Shown: piece after piece, positions 9,051-20,300 of the stretch | How positions within the stretch are numbered: the stretch's first letter is position 1 | Layout of the letters: each line of letters begins with the position of its first letter | DNA from: Aphanomyces cochlioides | Lineage: Eukaryota > Oomycota > Saprolegniomycetes > Saprolegniales > Verrucalvaceae | DNA: 64,000 bases | NCBI GenBank assembly: GCA_019828595.1 | Contig: JAHQRK010000005.1 | Coordinates: forward strand, 2,480,001 to 2,544,000 | Direction of reading: 5' to 3' | Program-made: the position numbers and the translations under genes | The notes under the pieces: model-generated | Database searches by the model: none | Seen by the model: only the letters and a program-made list of their open reading frames with translations | What the model was told of the DNA's origin: nothing

Positions 9051-10694
9051 CTAGAGAAATTGGACTTCAAAGGTCGCGTCGATCTCATCCGCTAAGATAC
9101 GTGTCACCATGGCATTTCCATTGACATTCACGACAGTCGAGATGCGATCTCGGATGAAATCCGCGGCGAGAACGACTGCAAACGACGGTGGCAATGTCAC
9201 GGATGGAAAGCATGTTGTCCAGAGAGTCATGAGGTAGACCATGCCGCCGTTCGGAACGGGAGCTGTGCCCATCGAGCCGAGCCAGCCAACGATAAAGATG
9301 AAAATCCATCGCAATGGCGTCAGTTTATCACCATGGCCATCGATTGTCGCCATGAAGACAACGGCGATTGGGTAATACAGCGCCGGTCCATTCAAATTTG
9401 CTGGCGTGCCAAACGGCATTGCAACAAGCGAGAGCGCTCGACTCACTTTGGCGCGTTGAATGCAAGCCACAGCGACTGGAAGTGTTGCCATGGACGACGC
9501 ACAACCAAATGCAAAGACGTAAGCTGGCACAAGATGGCGGAGGAAGGTAAATGGATTAGACTTGGTCCAAATGCTCACAATCAATGGTAGCACGATCAGC
9601 GTATGCGTCACCACACCGATCAAGTAGGCTACAAACAAGTAACCCACTTGGTTTCCCCCTTGGAAATCAAACTTGGCGACCGCCGCGGCAATGAGAAAGC
9701 CAACTGCGATGGGTGTGACCTTCAGGAGTCCATAGAGCAGCCGGAGAAAGACATTGCGGAGCTGACGCAATAGCGAGAGAATTAGATTCGAGTCGTCACT
9801 GCCGTCTGTCGAGTGTGCTACTACGTAGCCGAGCGGAAACGAAAAGAAAACGATGCTGAGGAGTGATCCATCCACAAGCGATCCAAAGATGTTGGCCGTC
9901 ACAACGAGGTTGGCTATGGCAGTCACTTGGTCCATCAAGCTGAGCTGGCCCAAATTTGACCCAACGGCAGCAGCAGCGACCATGCTCTTGGCCCCAAAAA
10001 CAGCTTCAGACACCGAGCTGCTGTTTGCAAAACAGCCCAAGGAGCCATTAACGGCGGCAAGGAAAAGACCATCAGCGCACTGCATCGTTAGGTTGTAGCT
10101 GGTTGTAACTGGCGCGCCATGGGTAGGACCCTTCGTAGCAGCGACAAAGAACGACTGAAAGACCATGGCCAGCGCCGTGCCTTGCAGAGCAGCCGTGATG
10201 GACGAAACCAGGTACGGCAAGAGAGTGCGCAATCGAAAGATGGAGGTGCGGCCGAGAGCGACAGTTTCAGCCACAACGATCGTGAGCACGCAGAAGACCA
10301 TCGGGACAATCAGGCAGCGTAATGCACGGATATAGAGATCGCCAGGGAGCGACACCACTTTGAGCCACTCGGTACCAATCTGAAGCTGGTAAAACAGAAT
10401 GCCAAGGCCAGTGCCTATGGTAGCCCCGGCAAAGACAGAAAGTGTCTGAACCTTTGGGGTTTGCGGGCCAAATTCACCCAGCACGGCTGTGCTATCGCCC
10501 AGCACTGGGCTTGGGGATTCCTTGTATTCATCGTATGGAGCTGGCGTCGTGAAGTTCGTGCGTAGGACTGGACTGTCTACGTGTGGAGATGCCGAGTCAG
10601 TCGCTGCAGTCGGTGTCGGCTGGAGATTGCTGCGCCTGGCCAAAACCATAGAATTCGGTTCGTAGAGAAGGATCCCAGCTTGTGGTGTCGTCAT
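9051..10694 (-). CDS. SLC1-type dicarboxylate/amino acid:cation symporter (divergent paralog)
   Basis: A 547-residue, intronless member of the glutamate-transporter (DAACS/SLC1) fold. An N-terminal cytosolic tail with the AGILLYE motif precedes the scaffold helices (VFAGATIGTGLGILFYQL, YIRALRCLIVPMVFCVLTIV), an N-glycosylation-rich loop, then HP1 (ASSMATLPVAVACIQRAKV), TM7 (ANLNGPALYYP), HP2 (GTAPVPNGG) and TM8 (DRISTVVNVNGNAM). Substrate-contacting Asp of TM8 is kept, but the NMDGT motif reads NLNGP, the Arg position next to the TM8 Thr is Ser, and the Na1-site Asp is Asn. It is the most diverged of six paralogs here, the other five lying at 23.7-43.4 kb on the other strand. Plasma-membrane import of a neutral or polar amino acid is the likely role; coupling ion uncertain. 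Confidence 0.88.
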   Translation of the reverse strand: MTTPQAGILLYEPNSMVLARRSNLQPTPTAATDSASPHVDSPVLRTNFTTPAPYDEYKESPSPVLGDSTAVLGEFGPQTPKVQTLSVFAGATIGTGLGILFYQLQIGTEWLKVVSLPGDLYIRALRCLIVPMVFCVLTIVVAETVALGRTSIFRLRTLLPYLVSSITAALQGTALAMVFQSFFVAATKGPTHGAPVTTSYNLTMQCADGLFLAAVNGSLGCFANSSSVSEAVFGAKSMVAAAAVGSNLGQLSLMDQVTAIANLVVTANIFGSLVDGSLLSIVFFSFPLGYVVAHSTDGSDDSNLILSLLRQLRNVFLRLLYGLLKVTPIAVGFLIAAAVAKFDFQGGNQVGYLFVAYLIGVVTHTLIVLPLIVSIWTKSNPFTFLRHLVPAYVFAFGCASSMATLPVAVACIQRAKVSRALSLVAMPFGTPANLNGPALYYPIAVVFMATIDGHGDKLTPLRWIFIFIVGWLGSMGTAPVPNGGMVYLMTLWTTCFPSVTLPPSFAVVLAADFIRDRISTVVNVNGNAMVTRILADEIDATFEVQFL

Positions 10695-11223
10695 GCTGTT
10701 TGGCAATGATTTCGCTCAAGCACGAGGAATTCCGTCGAAACGGACGTGAGGAAGAGATCGTCGAGGATTGTCTCCCGCCGAGAAAACGAAGCAAGAGATC
10801 TCATGGGCGATTCTGCCATCGTCCGAATCACATTTGATTCATGAAAGTCTCTCGGACTGCTGGAGGTGTGTCCAATCCTTCTCTCCACAGCTAAAGCCGC
10901 GTCAATATTCTCGTATCGATCCAAGTCCAGGTGTTTCCTCACCCTGAGGGTGTTCATGGCGGTTGAGCCATAGAATCATCTCGTCCTCGTCGCAATCTCC
11001 TCCATGGACTAAATCAAGTAAACACTGAAGCGCTGAAATCGATGAAGCTATACATGATATATATTCAACCGTCTTGATCGTCCACCTACGGGGAGGAATG
11101 CCTACTTTGGAGCGCTGCCAATGTCCTCAACATTGTGCAGTCAAGCTGTCAAGACCATCTAAGATAGTGCAGCAGCTAGGCAATTTCCTTCACCACGTCA
11201 GGTTCAGAACTGAATCAAGTTAC
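10695..11223. other. Upstream region of the SLC1 paralog, possible small ORF
   Basis: A minus-strand frame of 88 codons ends right at the transporter's start (about 10691-10957). It is compositionally protein-like (acidic/basic mix) but has no motif. It may be an upstream ORF, a missed 5' exon, or chance. Otherwise nothing is seen up to 11223. Confidence 0.3.
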
Positions 11224-12213
11224 TTATGATCGACGACATGTGGAGAAGCGACAAGTTGACCATGCCGTTTCATATATCAAGCTCGATAGCTGCTGAATCA
11301 AGTTGTCGTGAGCTTCAATCGCATCCAGAGGCAGCCGCCAAGCCTTCATGCAGCGCTCCTTGATCGAAAGCGATGGTTCATGACAAGCTTCGACGCATGC
11401 TTCACAGATAAGACTGCGTGGTTCATGAGGAGACTTGACCTCTCCAAAGCCATTCGGCAAAAGTGACGATCGAGGCAATCCACCCAATTCCCTCAGCATG
11501 TGCTCGTGGGCTGCAATTCGCTCGGATGGCATCATACTTATGGCTACCATGCGCTCCTTTGTCGACACTGCACTTGTTAAAGTCGCATGGACAAAGCTCT
11601 GGTCGCAAAGGCGGCACACAGAGCTGTCTGCTATATCTTGGTTCAAAGGTTTGTTTTCGTGTGGTGGGCTTTGTGATTGCACCAATGGCGATGGTTGAGT
11701 GCAGGGAGACGATGTCAGTGGGCACTCAAGAGCGTTGACATCTTTCGTAGCAGTTGACTTGCGTCTTGGCGAGCGCAGTTTGGTCATGACTGCATGAATT
11801 ACAACGGCTAACGCTAGCCCGATAAATGGTGCAACAAGTAGGAAAGCTATCATCGGAGTGCCCGTCGACGCTTGAGGAGTAGATGTCGAGTTGGTCACAC
11901 TCGGTGATAAGGTCGTTGTTGTTAAATTCAATGGTAGGTGCGTGGATACAATAGAAGACAAAGATGCTGATGACGCTACTTGTCGGGAAGGCGTCGATGA
12001 GATAGGTTGATTCATTGATGACCCGTTGAACGCTTTAGCAAGTGGTGATTGAGACTTGGACGCTAGCGTTGGAGTCATCGATGGTACTACTCGGGGCGTT
12101 ATTGAGGGCATCGTTGTTGAGGGCATCGTTGGAGACGTGGATGCTGCGCTATCGATCTGAGCGCTCACACCTGCCGTAGCAAGAGCAGTCAGCTGAAAAG
12201 TCATTCGTAGCAT
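11224..12213 (-). CDS. Mucin-like single-pass membrane protein with duplicated cytosolic CxxC module
   Basis: From the ATG at 12213 the product has 329 residues. A signal peptide ends near VSAQ. The ectodomain (about residues 20-120) is almost wholly Ser, Thr and Pro, typical of O-glycosylated wall-spanning stalks. One helix (MIAFLLVAPFIGLALAVVIHAVM) leads to an RSPRRK stop-transfer. The cytosolic half holds two related units: CRLCDQ then STKERMVAISMMPSERIAAHEH, with the second CEACVEAC then SIKERCMKAWRLPLDAIEAHD. The pairing of CxxC with a KER...AHxxLxxxL helix looks like an internal duplication, perhaps metal-binding. No known family recognised. The layout is that of a wall-stress or adhesion sensor; this is inference. 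Confidence 0.65.
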   Translation of the reverse strand: MLRMTFQLTALATAGVSAQIDSAASTSPTMPSTTMPSITPRVVPSMTPTLASKSQSPLAKAFNGSSMNQPISSTPSRQVASSASLSSIVSTHLPLNLTTTTLSPSVTNSTSTPQASTGTPMIAFLLVAPFIGLALAVVIHAVMTKLRSPRRKSTATKDVNALECPLTSSPCTQPSPLVQSQSPPHENKPLNQDIADSSVCRLCDQSFVHATLTSAVSTKERMVAISMMPSERIAAHEHMLRELGGLPRSSLLPNGFGEVKSPHEPRSLICEACVEACHEPSLSIKERCMKAWRLPLDAIEAHDNLIQQLSSLIYETAWSTCRFSTCRRS

Positions 12214-12676
12214 TATGCAAAGTGTGCAAGCAAGCAGGAACTCAACCACCAACTTTACCGTAGAAAACGTGTACTAGTATTTTACTTTACGACAACCTTG
12301 AAGCCTCAGGAGGATCAGTGAGCTAAGCACGGACGCCTTGAGCAATTTTGTGGAGTGAACACTGTCAAGTTCCGGGGCTGAAACTTGTGGGTTCCATCCG
12401 TGGTCGATCCCCATCATTAACAGAGCCGTGTAGCCGATAGATAACGCAGACTCGCAGGATCCTTTTGCTTTCAGTCGGTTGTACATATAGCGTTACTGGC
12501 GAATATAGAGAGCACGGAGCTTCATTCGATGGAAGACGCAAAGCCATGGTGAACCTCGCCAGGGTTGTTCATCGTTTCATGTCATTGTGACCTTTCGAGT
12601 TAGTGATCCGGATAATATTATCCGGTTATTTTCAACAACCTCCATTGGTTGGCGTTCATTATTTTGGTCGAGGAGC
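12214..12676. promoter_or_regulatory. Divergent intergenic region
   Basis: The 460-bp gap between a minus-strand membrane-protein gene and plus-strand mL53 must hold both promoters. A short palindrome, CCGGATAATATTATCCGG, is visible near 12608-12625, about 50 bp upstream of the mL53 start; it may be a regulatory site. Nothing else is recognisable. Confidence 0.4.
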
Positions 12677-13091
12677 ATGGCGGCGCGCAACATCATCCGC
12701 TTCTTGAAGAAGGCCGAAGTGAGCTTCTCTTCGTTCGATACTCGTGCCTCGGGTGCTTGGTACGACCTGATCTAGCTATCCTGTGAATCTGACTTGTGGC
12801 CTAGTGAGTTTTACCGACAATTGAATGCTACCAAGACGAAGAAGATTAACCCCAAGTGCGAAATTCTGTACACAAACACGATTCAAGGCAAGTCGGACCC
12901 GCTCATTAAACTGACATTCAGTACGATTCGTTGCTCTGCTGGTTCAGAACCTTATCTTTCTCGTAGTCAACGACAAACAAGAGAAAATGGTCGTTCCAGG
13001 CCGTGACATTCGTGACATCTTCAGCGACATTGATGTTTACTGCACGCAAATTGAATCAGACCTCGAAGCCCAAGGAAAGAGCATGGATTAA
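12677..13091 (+). CDS. MRPL53: Mitochondrial large ribosomal subunit protein mL53
   Basis: Three exons, 12677-12759, 12805-12920 and 12967-13091, with 45- and 46-nt introns, give 107 residues. The order of features fits mL53 of the thioredoxin-like L51/S25/CI-B8 group: VSFSSFDTRASGACEFYRQL, then KINPKCEIL, a basic loop, DPLIKLTF and a C-terminal helix (IRDIFSDIDVYC). The residue framework (F-x-x-F-D, S, F, N-x-x-C, V/I-x-F) agrees with animal mL53, although identity is low. It would be imported into mitochondria; the amphipathic N-terminus (MAARNIIRFLKK) could be the presequence. Both introns are needed to keep the frame. Confidence 0.75.
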
Positions 13092-13871
13092 ATGCGTCAA
13101 TACGTCAACTCATGTCATTTCTGTGATGGTGTGTGGCGATTTGTGCTCACGGCTGGCTTTCTGGCTGCAATGCATGGCGAAGTTTTTGAGACGTCTTGAA
13201 ACGATTGCACAACCTGACTCTATGTTTCTGACGGAGATAACAGCAACTTTGCTGCAGTTCAGTTGACAGTAGATCACAATGGCAGCATTAGATCGTATTG
13301 CAGCTCGCAGGGGCGCAACAGGAACAACAATGCTTCTTTGGCTTCACAGAAGTTAGATGGAGTATTTTGAAATGCAAGAAAGTGCAGCAGCAGACTGTCG
13401 CTTGTGTTGCCACGAAAGAAAACCAGCCAACAAAGCAAAAATAGCTGACACATTGGACACACAACTTTGAGAATTCCAGTGATGCACTGTCGTAATCTCT
13501 ACGTCTTCAGCACTTCTTGTGGTGACTTCATTGCCTTTCCTGTTCGGCATTCATGTCGTTTGCAAAGAGCTCCTGTTGCAAGGTGCAAATCAAACGTCGC
13601 AAGAATTCTGCTTTCAAACACCTGAACAAACAGGGGATGGAAGCGTGTTAGTGGTCCAAATTCATCGCAAGATAGCTGGCAAAACCAGGACGCTTCATTG
13701 CTTCGTTTGTCCACCGCTTAGCGACGAACATTGCCGATCTTCCATCATGAATTCGAAAATGCTGGAATTTCTCGAAAGGCGAACATCCGCATAAAACTCT
13801 GAAATTAAATACATCCTCTGAAATGTTATGGATAAAACCCATGGATGTCCATTTCAAATTTGACTCGCACT
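13092..13871. other. Intergenic region, no gene supported
   Basis: Frames on both strands between 13100 and 13850 are open for 60-90 codons but without ATG starts, splice continuity or motifs. A decayed gene is possible around 13500-13800. The last part should carry the promoter of the Hsp70 exchange factor. Confidence 0.4.
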
Positions 13872-14849
13872 ATGGCAGATCCCAACAAATGGCTCGGATT
13901 GCTTCGATGGAGCATGCAGCAACAAGACGGCACGGCGCCTTCCGAATTTAAAGCCATGGACCCTAAGGACAAGGAATGGTTGGAGAGAGTTATGAAGGAA
14001 TGCGTGATTGACGAAATCGAACGGATGCATCAGATTATTCGCGTTTGGAGTGGAGAAGACCCGCGTACTGTCTTGCCAAAACTCATCAGTGATCCACCGG
14101 CCAACCCATTCACCGAGGAAGAAATTGAAGATTACAAAGAGGCATTGCTCGACGAAATGCTCACGCGCATCGATCAAATTGACAATGCCCAAACGTTTGT
14201 GAAGATTGGTGGTCTTACTAGCTTGCTTTCGTTGTTTGACAACCCACGTGCAACGATCCGAGCTGGCGCTGCTGAGGTGTTTGCAACGTGTGCTCAAAAC
14301 AATCCTCCCGTGCAAAAAGCAGGATTGGATGCTCATGTCCTCGAAGCTCTATGCAAATTGGCCCGTGATGAGAATGCAATATGCCAAGTCAAAGCCATTC
14401 TGGGTATCAGTTGCATGATCCGTAGTTTGGACAAGACAGCCGAACTTTGGTTCGTTCAAAAGTGCGATGGTCTTCAACTACTGCAGACGTGCTTGACCAA
14501 GGGCGATCTTCGATTGCAACGAAAGGCGTTGTTTCTCCTCCGATATCTGGCAAACGCCGACTTGGCCAATGCTCAGCAACTCTTGGGTCAAGGTCAATAT
14601 ATCTCTGCTTGCAAAGAATTTATCGGCAAGGATGATGTCGACCTCAATGAAAGTTCGCTCCAAGCCCTGGCTGATTTCGCCGGCTGTGGCCCTGCGTTTA
14701 AAGCTGCATGCAAGAAAGCTCAGCTCGTGCCTCTCGTTCAAGCTCGAATTGCTGCGATCGATGCATTGCAAGGTGAAGAGGCAGAATTTGCGCAAGAAGA
14801 GAAGAGCTTTGCACAATTGCTGCTGGAAAACTTGGACGTCCTCGAATAA
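13872..14849 (+). CDS. Hsp70 nucleotide exchange factor, Fes1/HspBP1 family
   Basis: A 325-residue intronless product. The N-terminus MADPNKWLGLLRWSMQQQDG is the Fes1/HspBP1 hallmark, followed by armadillo-type helical repeats: DNAQTFVKIGGLTSLLSLF, RAGAAEVFATCAQNNP, CQVKAILGISCMIR, LQRKALFLLRYLA, LNESSLQALADFAGC. Such proteins grip lobe II of cytosolic or ER Hsp70 and speed ADP release. No signal peptide, so it should act in the cytosol. Length and repeat number agree with animal HspBP1. It starts only 780 bp after mL53 and is followed by the NIPA-like gene on the same strand. Confidence 0.9.
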   Translation: MADPNKWLGLLRWSMQQQDGTAPSEFKAMDPKDKEWLERVMKECVIDEIERMHQIIRVWSGEDPRTVLPKLISDPPANPFTEEEIEDYKEALLDEMLTRIDQIDNAQTFVKIGGLTSLLSLFDNPRATIRAGAAEVFATCAQNNPPVQKAGLDAHVLEALCKLARDENAICQVKAILGISCMIRSLDKTAELWFVQKCDGLQLLQTCLTKGDLRLQRKALFLLRYLANADLANAQQLLGQGQYISACKEFIGKDDVDLNESSLQALADFAGCGPAFKAACKKAQLVPLVQARIAAIDALQGEEAEFAQEEKSFAQLLLENLDVLE

Positions 14850-14989
14850 TGTCCTTCATTTTCATCCATAGACGAACACAACGATAGTTAGATTCACCTA
14901 ATTCACTATGTATACTTGGGAGAAAGTGTTGACACCGTTGGCCTCTCTGCGGATGGTTACATCCCAAAATAGACAATTCCAGACGTGCC

Positions 14990-16433
14990 ATGACCTGTGA
15001 GGAAGGCGAAAAGGGCGCGAAAGACGGCAAGACGTACGATCTCTGGTACGTCGGAGTGATTCTCGGCATCGGCGCCTCCATTTGCACCAACATGGGCGTC
15101 AACTTGCAAAAGTATTCCTTCATGCGTGAAGCCAAGAAACCTGCAATGCTGAAGCGCGGTTATTTTTTCCAACCCCTATGGATGTTTGGTATGACCCGCG
15201 AAGACGACCAAGTCAACACGTTTGCTCTAGGGCTCTGGCTAGTCATCGTTGGGAGCTTGGGTGATTTTGCAGCGCTGGGCTTTATTCCACAAACGCTGGC
15301 AGTGCCAGTGGGAGGCTCAACGATCGTTGCCAATGTATTCTTCGCCCACAAGTTTTTGCACGAAGCATTCACGAGAAGAGTAGATAGCACAACACGTGCC
15401 TCATACTGAGACTGAACGAATGCCTAGGATGGCATTGGCACTACACTTATTCTCGCTGGCATTGTCGTCGTCGCTGCGTTTGCTGACAAGTCCAATGGGT
15501 GTCATACGTTGGATCAGCTCATTCACTTGTACTCGCAGCCGTACTTTATTGTTTATGCTGTCGGCGTGTCTCTCGTGATTGTGGTCTTCTATGGCTTTGT
15601 CTACCACATTCGACGGATCATCAAGCGCTACGGCAAGACGTCGCCGCAGTATCGACCATTCACGACGGTTTATCCTGAGGAGAGGTCCATCCTTCTGACC
15701 ACCCTGCGTAGTTTCACTCACTGGTGTTTCCAACATTGTCGGGAGCTTTTGGAGCTCAATCCATTCTCTTCGCCAAGTCGGTCGCTGAGCTCATCAAGAG
15801 CACCATCGCTGGCGTAAACCAGTTCACGACGGCTGGAACTTATTTCATCGCGCTCGGCATGTTTGCTTGCATATTCCTTCAAGTACTCTTGTCGAGTGAA
15901 TGGACTCACTCAATCACGATGGTAGATTCATTGGCTGGCCCAAGGTCTCGAGCACTTTGACGCGGTGTTTATTGTCCCGATCTTCCAGGTGATGCATCTC
16001 GATGATGATGTCGTGATAACGCTGTCTGCAGTGTGTCTTTATCTCAATCTCAATTGTCGGTGGGGCTGTCTACTTTGACGAGTTTGCCGCCATGTCTACC
16101 ACCACTGTAGGTCTAAGGACGGCACTTGACTTGACGTGTCTGTTGTAGCTCATCATGTTCCTCGTTGGGGTGCTAATTACCCTGACGGGTGTTGGCGTGC
16201 TTTCGCAGCGAGATATGACATCACTCAAGCCCCGTCAAAAGCTACGAGCTGGTGTTCACATGATTGTGTTCATGAAGCGGGCACAAAAATGTCGTGGCCA
16301 AGATTATAAATGGGTCGCACACTCACCTCCCACTGAAAAGACGGTGGTGCCCGTAGCGAAACCATCCCCTGCCAAGGTGAAATCCAATTCGATCCATCCC
16401 ATCAACCAAAGCGGCGCGTTCCAACTCAAATAG
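14990..16433 (+). CDS. NIPA-like magnesium transporter (DUF803/EamA-related)
   Basis: Six exons: 14990-15379, 15428-15667, 15712-15882, 15926-15988, 16032-16106 and 16149-16433. All five introns are 42-48 nt and phase 0; the product has about 407 residues. Family features: YVGVILGIGASICTNMGVNL at the start, LGDFAALGFIPQTLAVPVGG, GAFGAQSILFAKSVAELIK, the FDAVFIVPIFQ helix and a final LIMFLVGVLITLTGVGVL segment. NIPA proteins are nine-helix membrane proteins linked to Mg2+ movement at plasma membrane or endosomes; the precise substrate here is inferred from the family. The extended loop after helix 5 and a lysine-rich tail are cytosolic. Confidence 0.85.
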
Positions 16434-17363
16434 ATCGTCGAGATTGACAAATACTTTCCCATGCCATCAATTTGCAAAAAGCTTGTTTCATCGACTTCGT
16501 CAATGCACACAATCACCACCACGTATGCGGTGGCGGTCGCAATGCTGTCGTTTGAGCTCGGATCTTTCCGTTAAGTTGCGCCAGAGTCATCATATACTGT
16601 ACTTGGGATCCTTCACGAACTCTGCCTCCTCGACTGTGTGTGGCGTACTATGCGCCAGACTGTATGTGTCATATTGGAGACAAAGTTTCGAGTCTTGGAT
16701 CGAAACTTTGCATTGCTCGTAGAGTCTTTAATCGAGTCTTGGATCGAAACTTTGTCTCACCGCAAACCTCTGTAGAACACTACGAGCTCCTGGAATGTAG
16801 ACTGGGGTCGTCCACGATGTGCATCGAGTACACTGTACAAGGTCAAATGGGTGTCGCGAACGTTTCCCCGGATCATTCCGTCATTGACGGACATACCAAC
16901 TTGTTTCCTCACCATCGTTCATCTTCAACGTCAGTCATTTCCAAAAAATGCTTAATGATTGGTTCAAATTTTTCTATATAGCCAATGAAATAACTCTAAT
17001 TCTTTTATTTTATCCAATTAAAAGCTTCCATTTCGAACATAAACATAGACAACCGTGTATGGAGGAAGAAGCATGAAAAGGACTGAGCGAACATGTGTAG
17101 ACACACGACTTAGTCCTCAAGTTCTTTGACAAGACGAACGGAAGGAACAGGCGTGAGCGAGGAATCGAACGGTGGATGGGCCACTTTGTAGTTTCCTATG
17201 ATGTAAAATGTCTCACCAAATCAGGATGGTGATATATTGGGAATAGCATTTCAAATCGTACTTTAATTAAAAACCGGACTTTATTGAGCATGATTTGTGA
17301 AAGGCGCGCATTGGAGCCGAAATATCACCATACACAGTACGCAGGTTCGGCGAGAGCACAAAG
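16434..17363. other. Intergenic region with repeat-hairpin
   Basis: No gene is supported in these 930 bp. The region holds a 22-bp exact direct repeat (annotated separately) and, near 16970-17040, an AT-rich tract that probably belongs to the promoter of the following ankyrin channel gene. Confidence 0.45.
16681..16754. repeat. 22-bp direct repeat containing an inverted repeat
   Basis: CGAGTCTTGGATCGAAACTT plus TG occurs at 16689-16710 and again at 16733-16754. The left copy is also half of a hairpin: CAAAGTTTCGA at 16681-16691 pairs exactly with TCGAAACTTTG at 16700-16710 around an 8-nt loop. Confidence 0.8.
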
Positions 17364-20300
17364 ATGGAGGCAGGACAAGACGCCCTGCTTCGGCTGGCTT
17401 CGGAAGAGAAATGGGACGAGCTTGCTGAAGTCCTCGATGGAAAGACTACGGAAGATTTTACACAGGTGGATGAAGAGGTGCGTGCGACGCGTTTGATCCC
17501 GCGGAAAGTGCAACATTCAAAATAGGGAGACACAGTGTTCACGATGGCGTGCTATGCAGGAAAAAGCGCCATTGCATCCTCACTGCTGCAAGATGAACGT
17601 GCGGACGTGTTTCTCAATGTTGCCAACATGGTACGGTTTTGAGACGACACTTGACGCTCACTTGATGCTTAGAAAGGTTTCACGGGACTTATATCGGCTG
17701 CTTCGGAAGGTCATGAGGATGTTGTCGAAATCTTGCTTGAGCGCACATCCATCGACCTCAACTACGCTGACAATGTACGTTGTGTGGATTTGATTCGCGG
17801 GATGATAATTTTCCCTTAGGAGGGATTAACAGCTCTCATGCATGCAACTCGGAATGACCATGCATCAGTCGTGTCGCTTCTCTTGAGCTTGCCTCATGTA
17901 CATGTGAATCAAGTCGATTCGGTGCAACTTACTGTGCAGCACAAACTCTAACGCATTTCTAGTCGCAAACGTCTGCTTTTATCCACGCTTGCAAACTGGG
18001 AAATCCAGCCATTGTGGAGCTGTACGTGCGCCATTCAATCATCAACTTCAATCAAGCAGATGAGGTTTTTCACTTTCAATTCGGAATTTCACATTCGATT
18101 TCGCAGGATGGATGGACAGGATTTATGTGGGCCTGCGACGATGGGCATAAAGATGTCATCTCACAGCTTGTGCAGCATATTCCAGTTGATATCAACCGTA
18201 CTGGGCTGGTACGTGCTCCTAGAAACCAAAATGTGCCTTATGCTTTGTCCTCTAGCGTGGAATGTCTGGGTTCCTACTGGTTTGTAAGAATGGTGAATTT
18301 GAACTGGTTCGACACTTGCTCGATCAAACAAATTTAAATGTCGCCCAAGAAAACATTGTTCGGCATCATCAAAACCACCTTTTTGAATGTTTGAGTAGGA
18401 AGGCTGGACTGCGGCCGACTTTATATCACGTAAATTGCATTGTGCAGCCCATGGAGACACCAAAGAAAATGACGAAATTGTTGACCTTATTGGTAAAATA
18501 CTAGCTCGCGGTGGCTTGCTCAAGGTTTGTTTATTCGGCGATGTGCATATAAGCAAAATAATCGTGTCGTGTTAGCATCCTATGTCAACCATGGAGTGCC
18601 GTGGCGAATGCAAAGGAGCAGTCATGAACTTGGCCGAATGGGCATTTGAGCATAAATGGTCTAAAATTAAGGAGCAGCTACGAGACGGGTACTTTGGTGA
18701 TATCAACAAACCATATCGGGTGCGGTTGAGATGTTCAAGCGGGAATATTAAACTCTGAATAGGGTGCACGTCTTCTGGAGCGATGCAGCAAAGCTGGTGA
18801 GCACGAAGTCCTTGCTTTGGTGCTTCAACAGCCCGATGTCCAAATTGACTACGTCAACAACGTCTGACAAGTAAATTCAAAGCTTGCAAACTAACTGAAT
18901 TGCAGGAACGTCATACAGCCCTTGACTTAGCCGTTGCCAACAAGCACGTCGAATGCGTTCAGTTACTGCTAGCTGCAGGGGCTAGTTTGCACCACGTGAG
19001 TCCTAAAATAATTAAGTCAGTTAACATTACAATGCTCTAGGATAATATGTCAACACTGCGGCATCTACGCCACGGTCCAAAGAATCCAACAAAAGCAGCA
19101 GAAATTAAGTTTGTGATCGAGGCGGAAGAGAAACGTCGGAAGGAATATCCTCTACATTGCCTGCTCCAATTCCGAAAGTTTGACAAATTCAAGGAGCACC
19201 TAAAGACTGGCCAAACCTCTTTGGATAAACCAAACCCAGTAAAATGACATCTTACGAATTTCTAGACCATCACATCTTCGTAGGCTGGGAAGACTGTGTT
19301 GATGCTTGCTTCTGAAGAAGGACTCGTCGATATTGCAAAGATCTTAGTACAAAATGGATCCGATGTCGACATGCACCAAGGAGATGAAGACAACGACGTA
19401 CATTTTTTCGTCAAAAATGTCTTTCAACGCATTGTGAATAGGTGTTATCTCAACGTGGATCATTGTCATCTGTGCGAACAAGCGCAGAAGATCGAGTACA
19501 ACTACTACCTATATCGCTCAAGGACTAAATATCTGTCTAGGAAGGAGATGGCCGCACAGCTCTCATGTACGCGGCTAACCGAGGACACAAGGATGTTGTC
19601 GAACTGCTATTGAACTACTTGGCTGAAGTCGATCACGTAGATCACGTACGGTGATGTCAATTGAAGCCATTTCTCACTCTTCTACGTAGACTGGCAAAAC
19701 AGCGCTTATGATGGCAGCCGAAGTTGGATCCGAGGAGGTCGTCCAAGTACTGATCGAGCACGAAGCAGATGTGGATATACAACAAACTTCTGCAGATGAT
19801 GATGTATTATTTATGCTCCCTAAAAATCATGACGCGCAACTTTATAGGGTATCGTGAACAAAACTGCGCTTGCATACGCAGCCATTGCTGGCCATTACGA
19901 AGTGGTGGAGATTCTTCTTGAGAGTTTGGCTGACACTGACATGGTGTATCGCCTCGATGGAAAGGAGTACACGATCGACGAGCTTGTCAAGTTCAAATTG
20001 AAGGAATCTCCGACTCACCCGCTTCGTCAGAATTGGCGCACGTGTTTGGACTTACTAAAAAAGGAGATGTCTTACCGTGCCAACTCGACGGTGTACGTCC
20101 AAAAGCTTCGATCTAAGTTTCAAGCACTCACGGAAGACGAACCATTTGACGAAACTTTATTTCGCCGAGCAATTAACGCCGAGCCAAGTCTGGGTAGGTT
20201 GTTTCTGAACGATTGCCTCCGTGTCGAGCGCCACGAACTCAATTTTTCCAAGCTCGAGTTAATATATGGCATGGGCGATGATATTCAAACAAGCGCACTG

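Noticed and set aside
13519..13794. 92-codon plus-strand frame before the Hsp70 exchange factor
   Set aside because: It starts with GTG not ATG, has no splice-supported start and no motif; a decayed gene cannot be excluded.
19398..19540. Possible additional ankyrin exon inside the long channel intron
   Set aside because: An 81-nt stretch after GTGAATAG is open but lacks a GT donor and ankyrin residues; the 143-nt intron is the simpler model.
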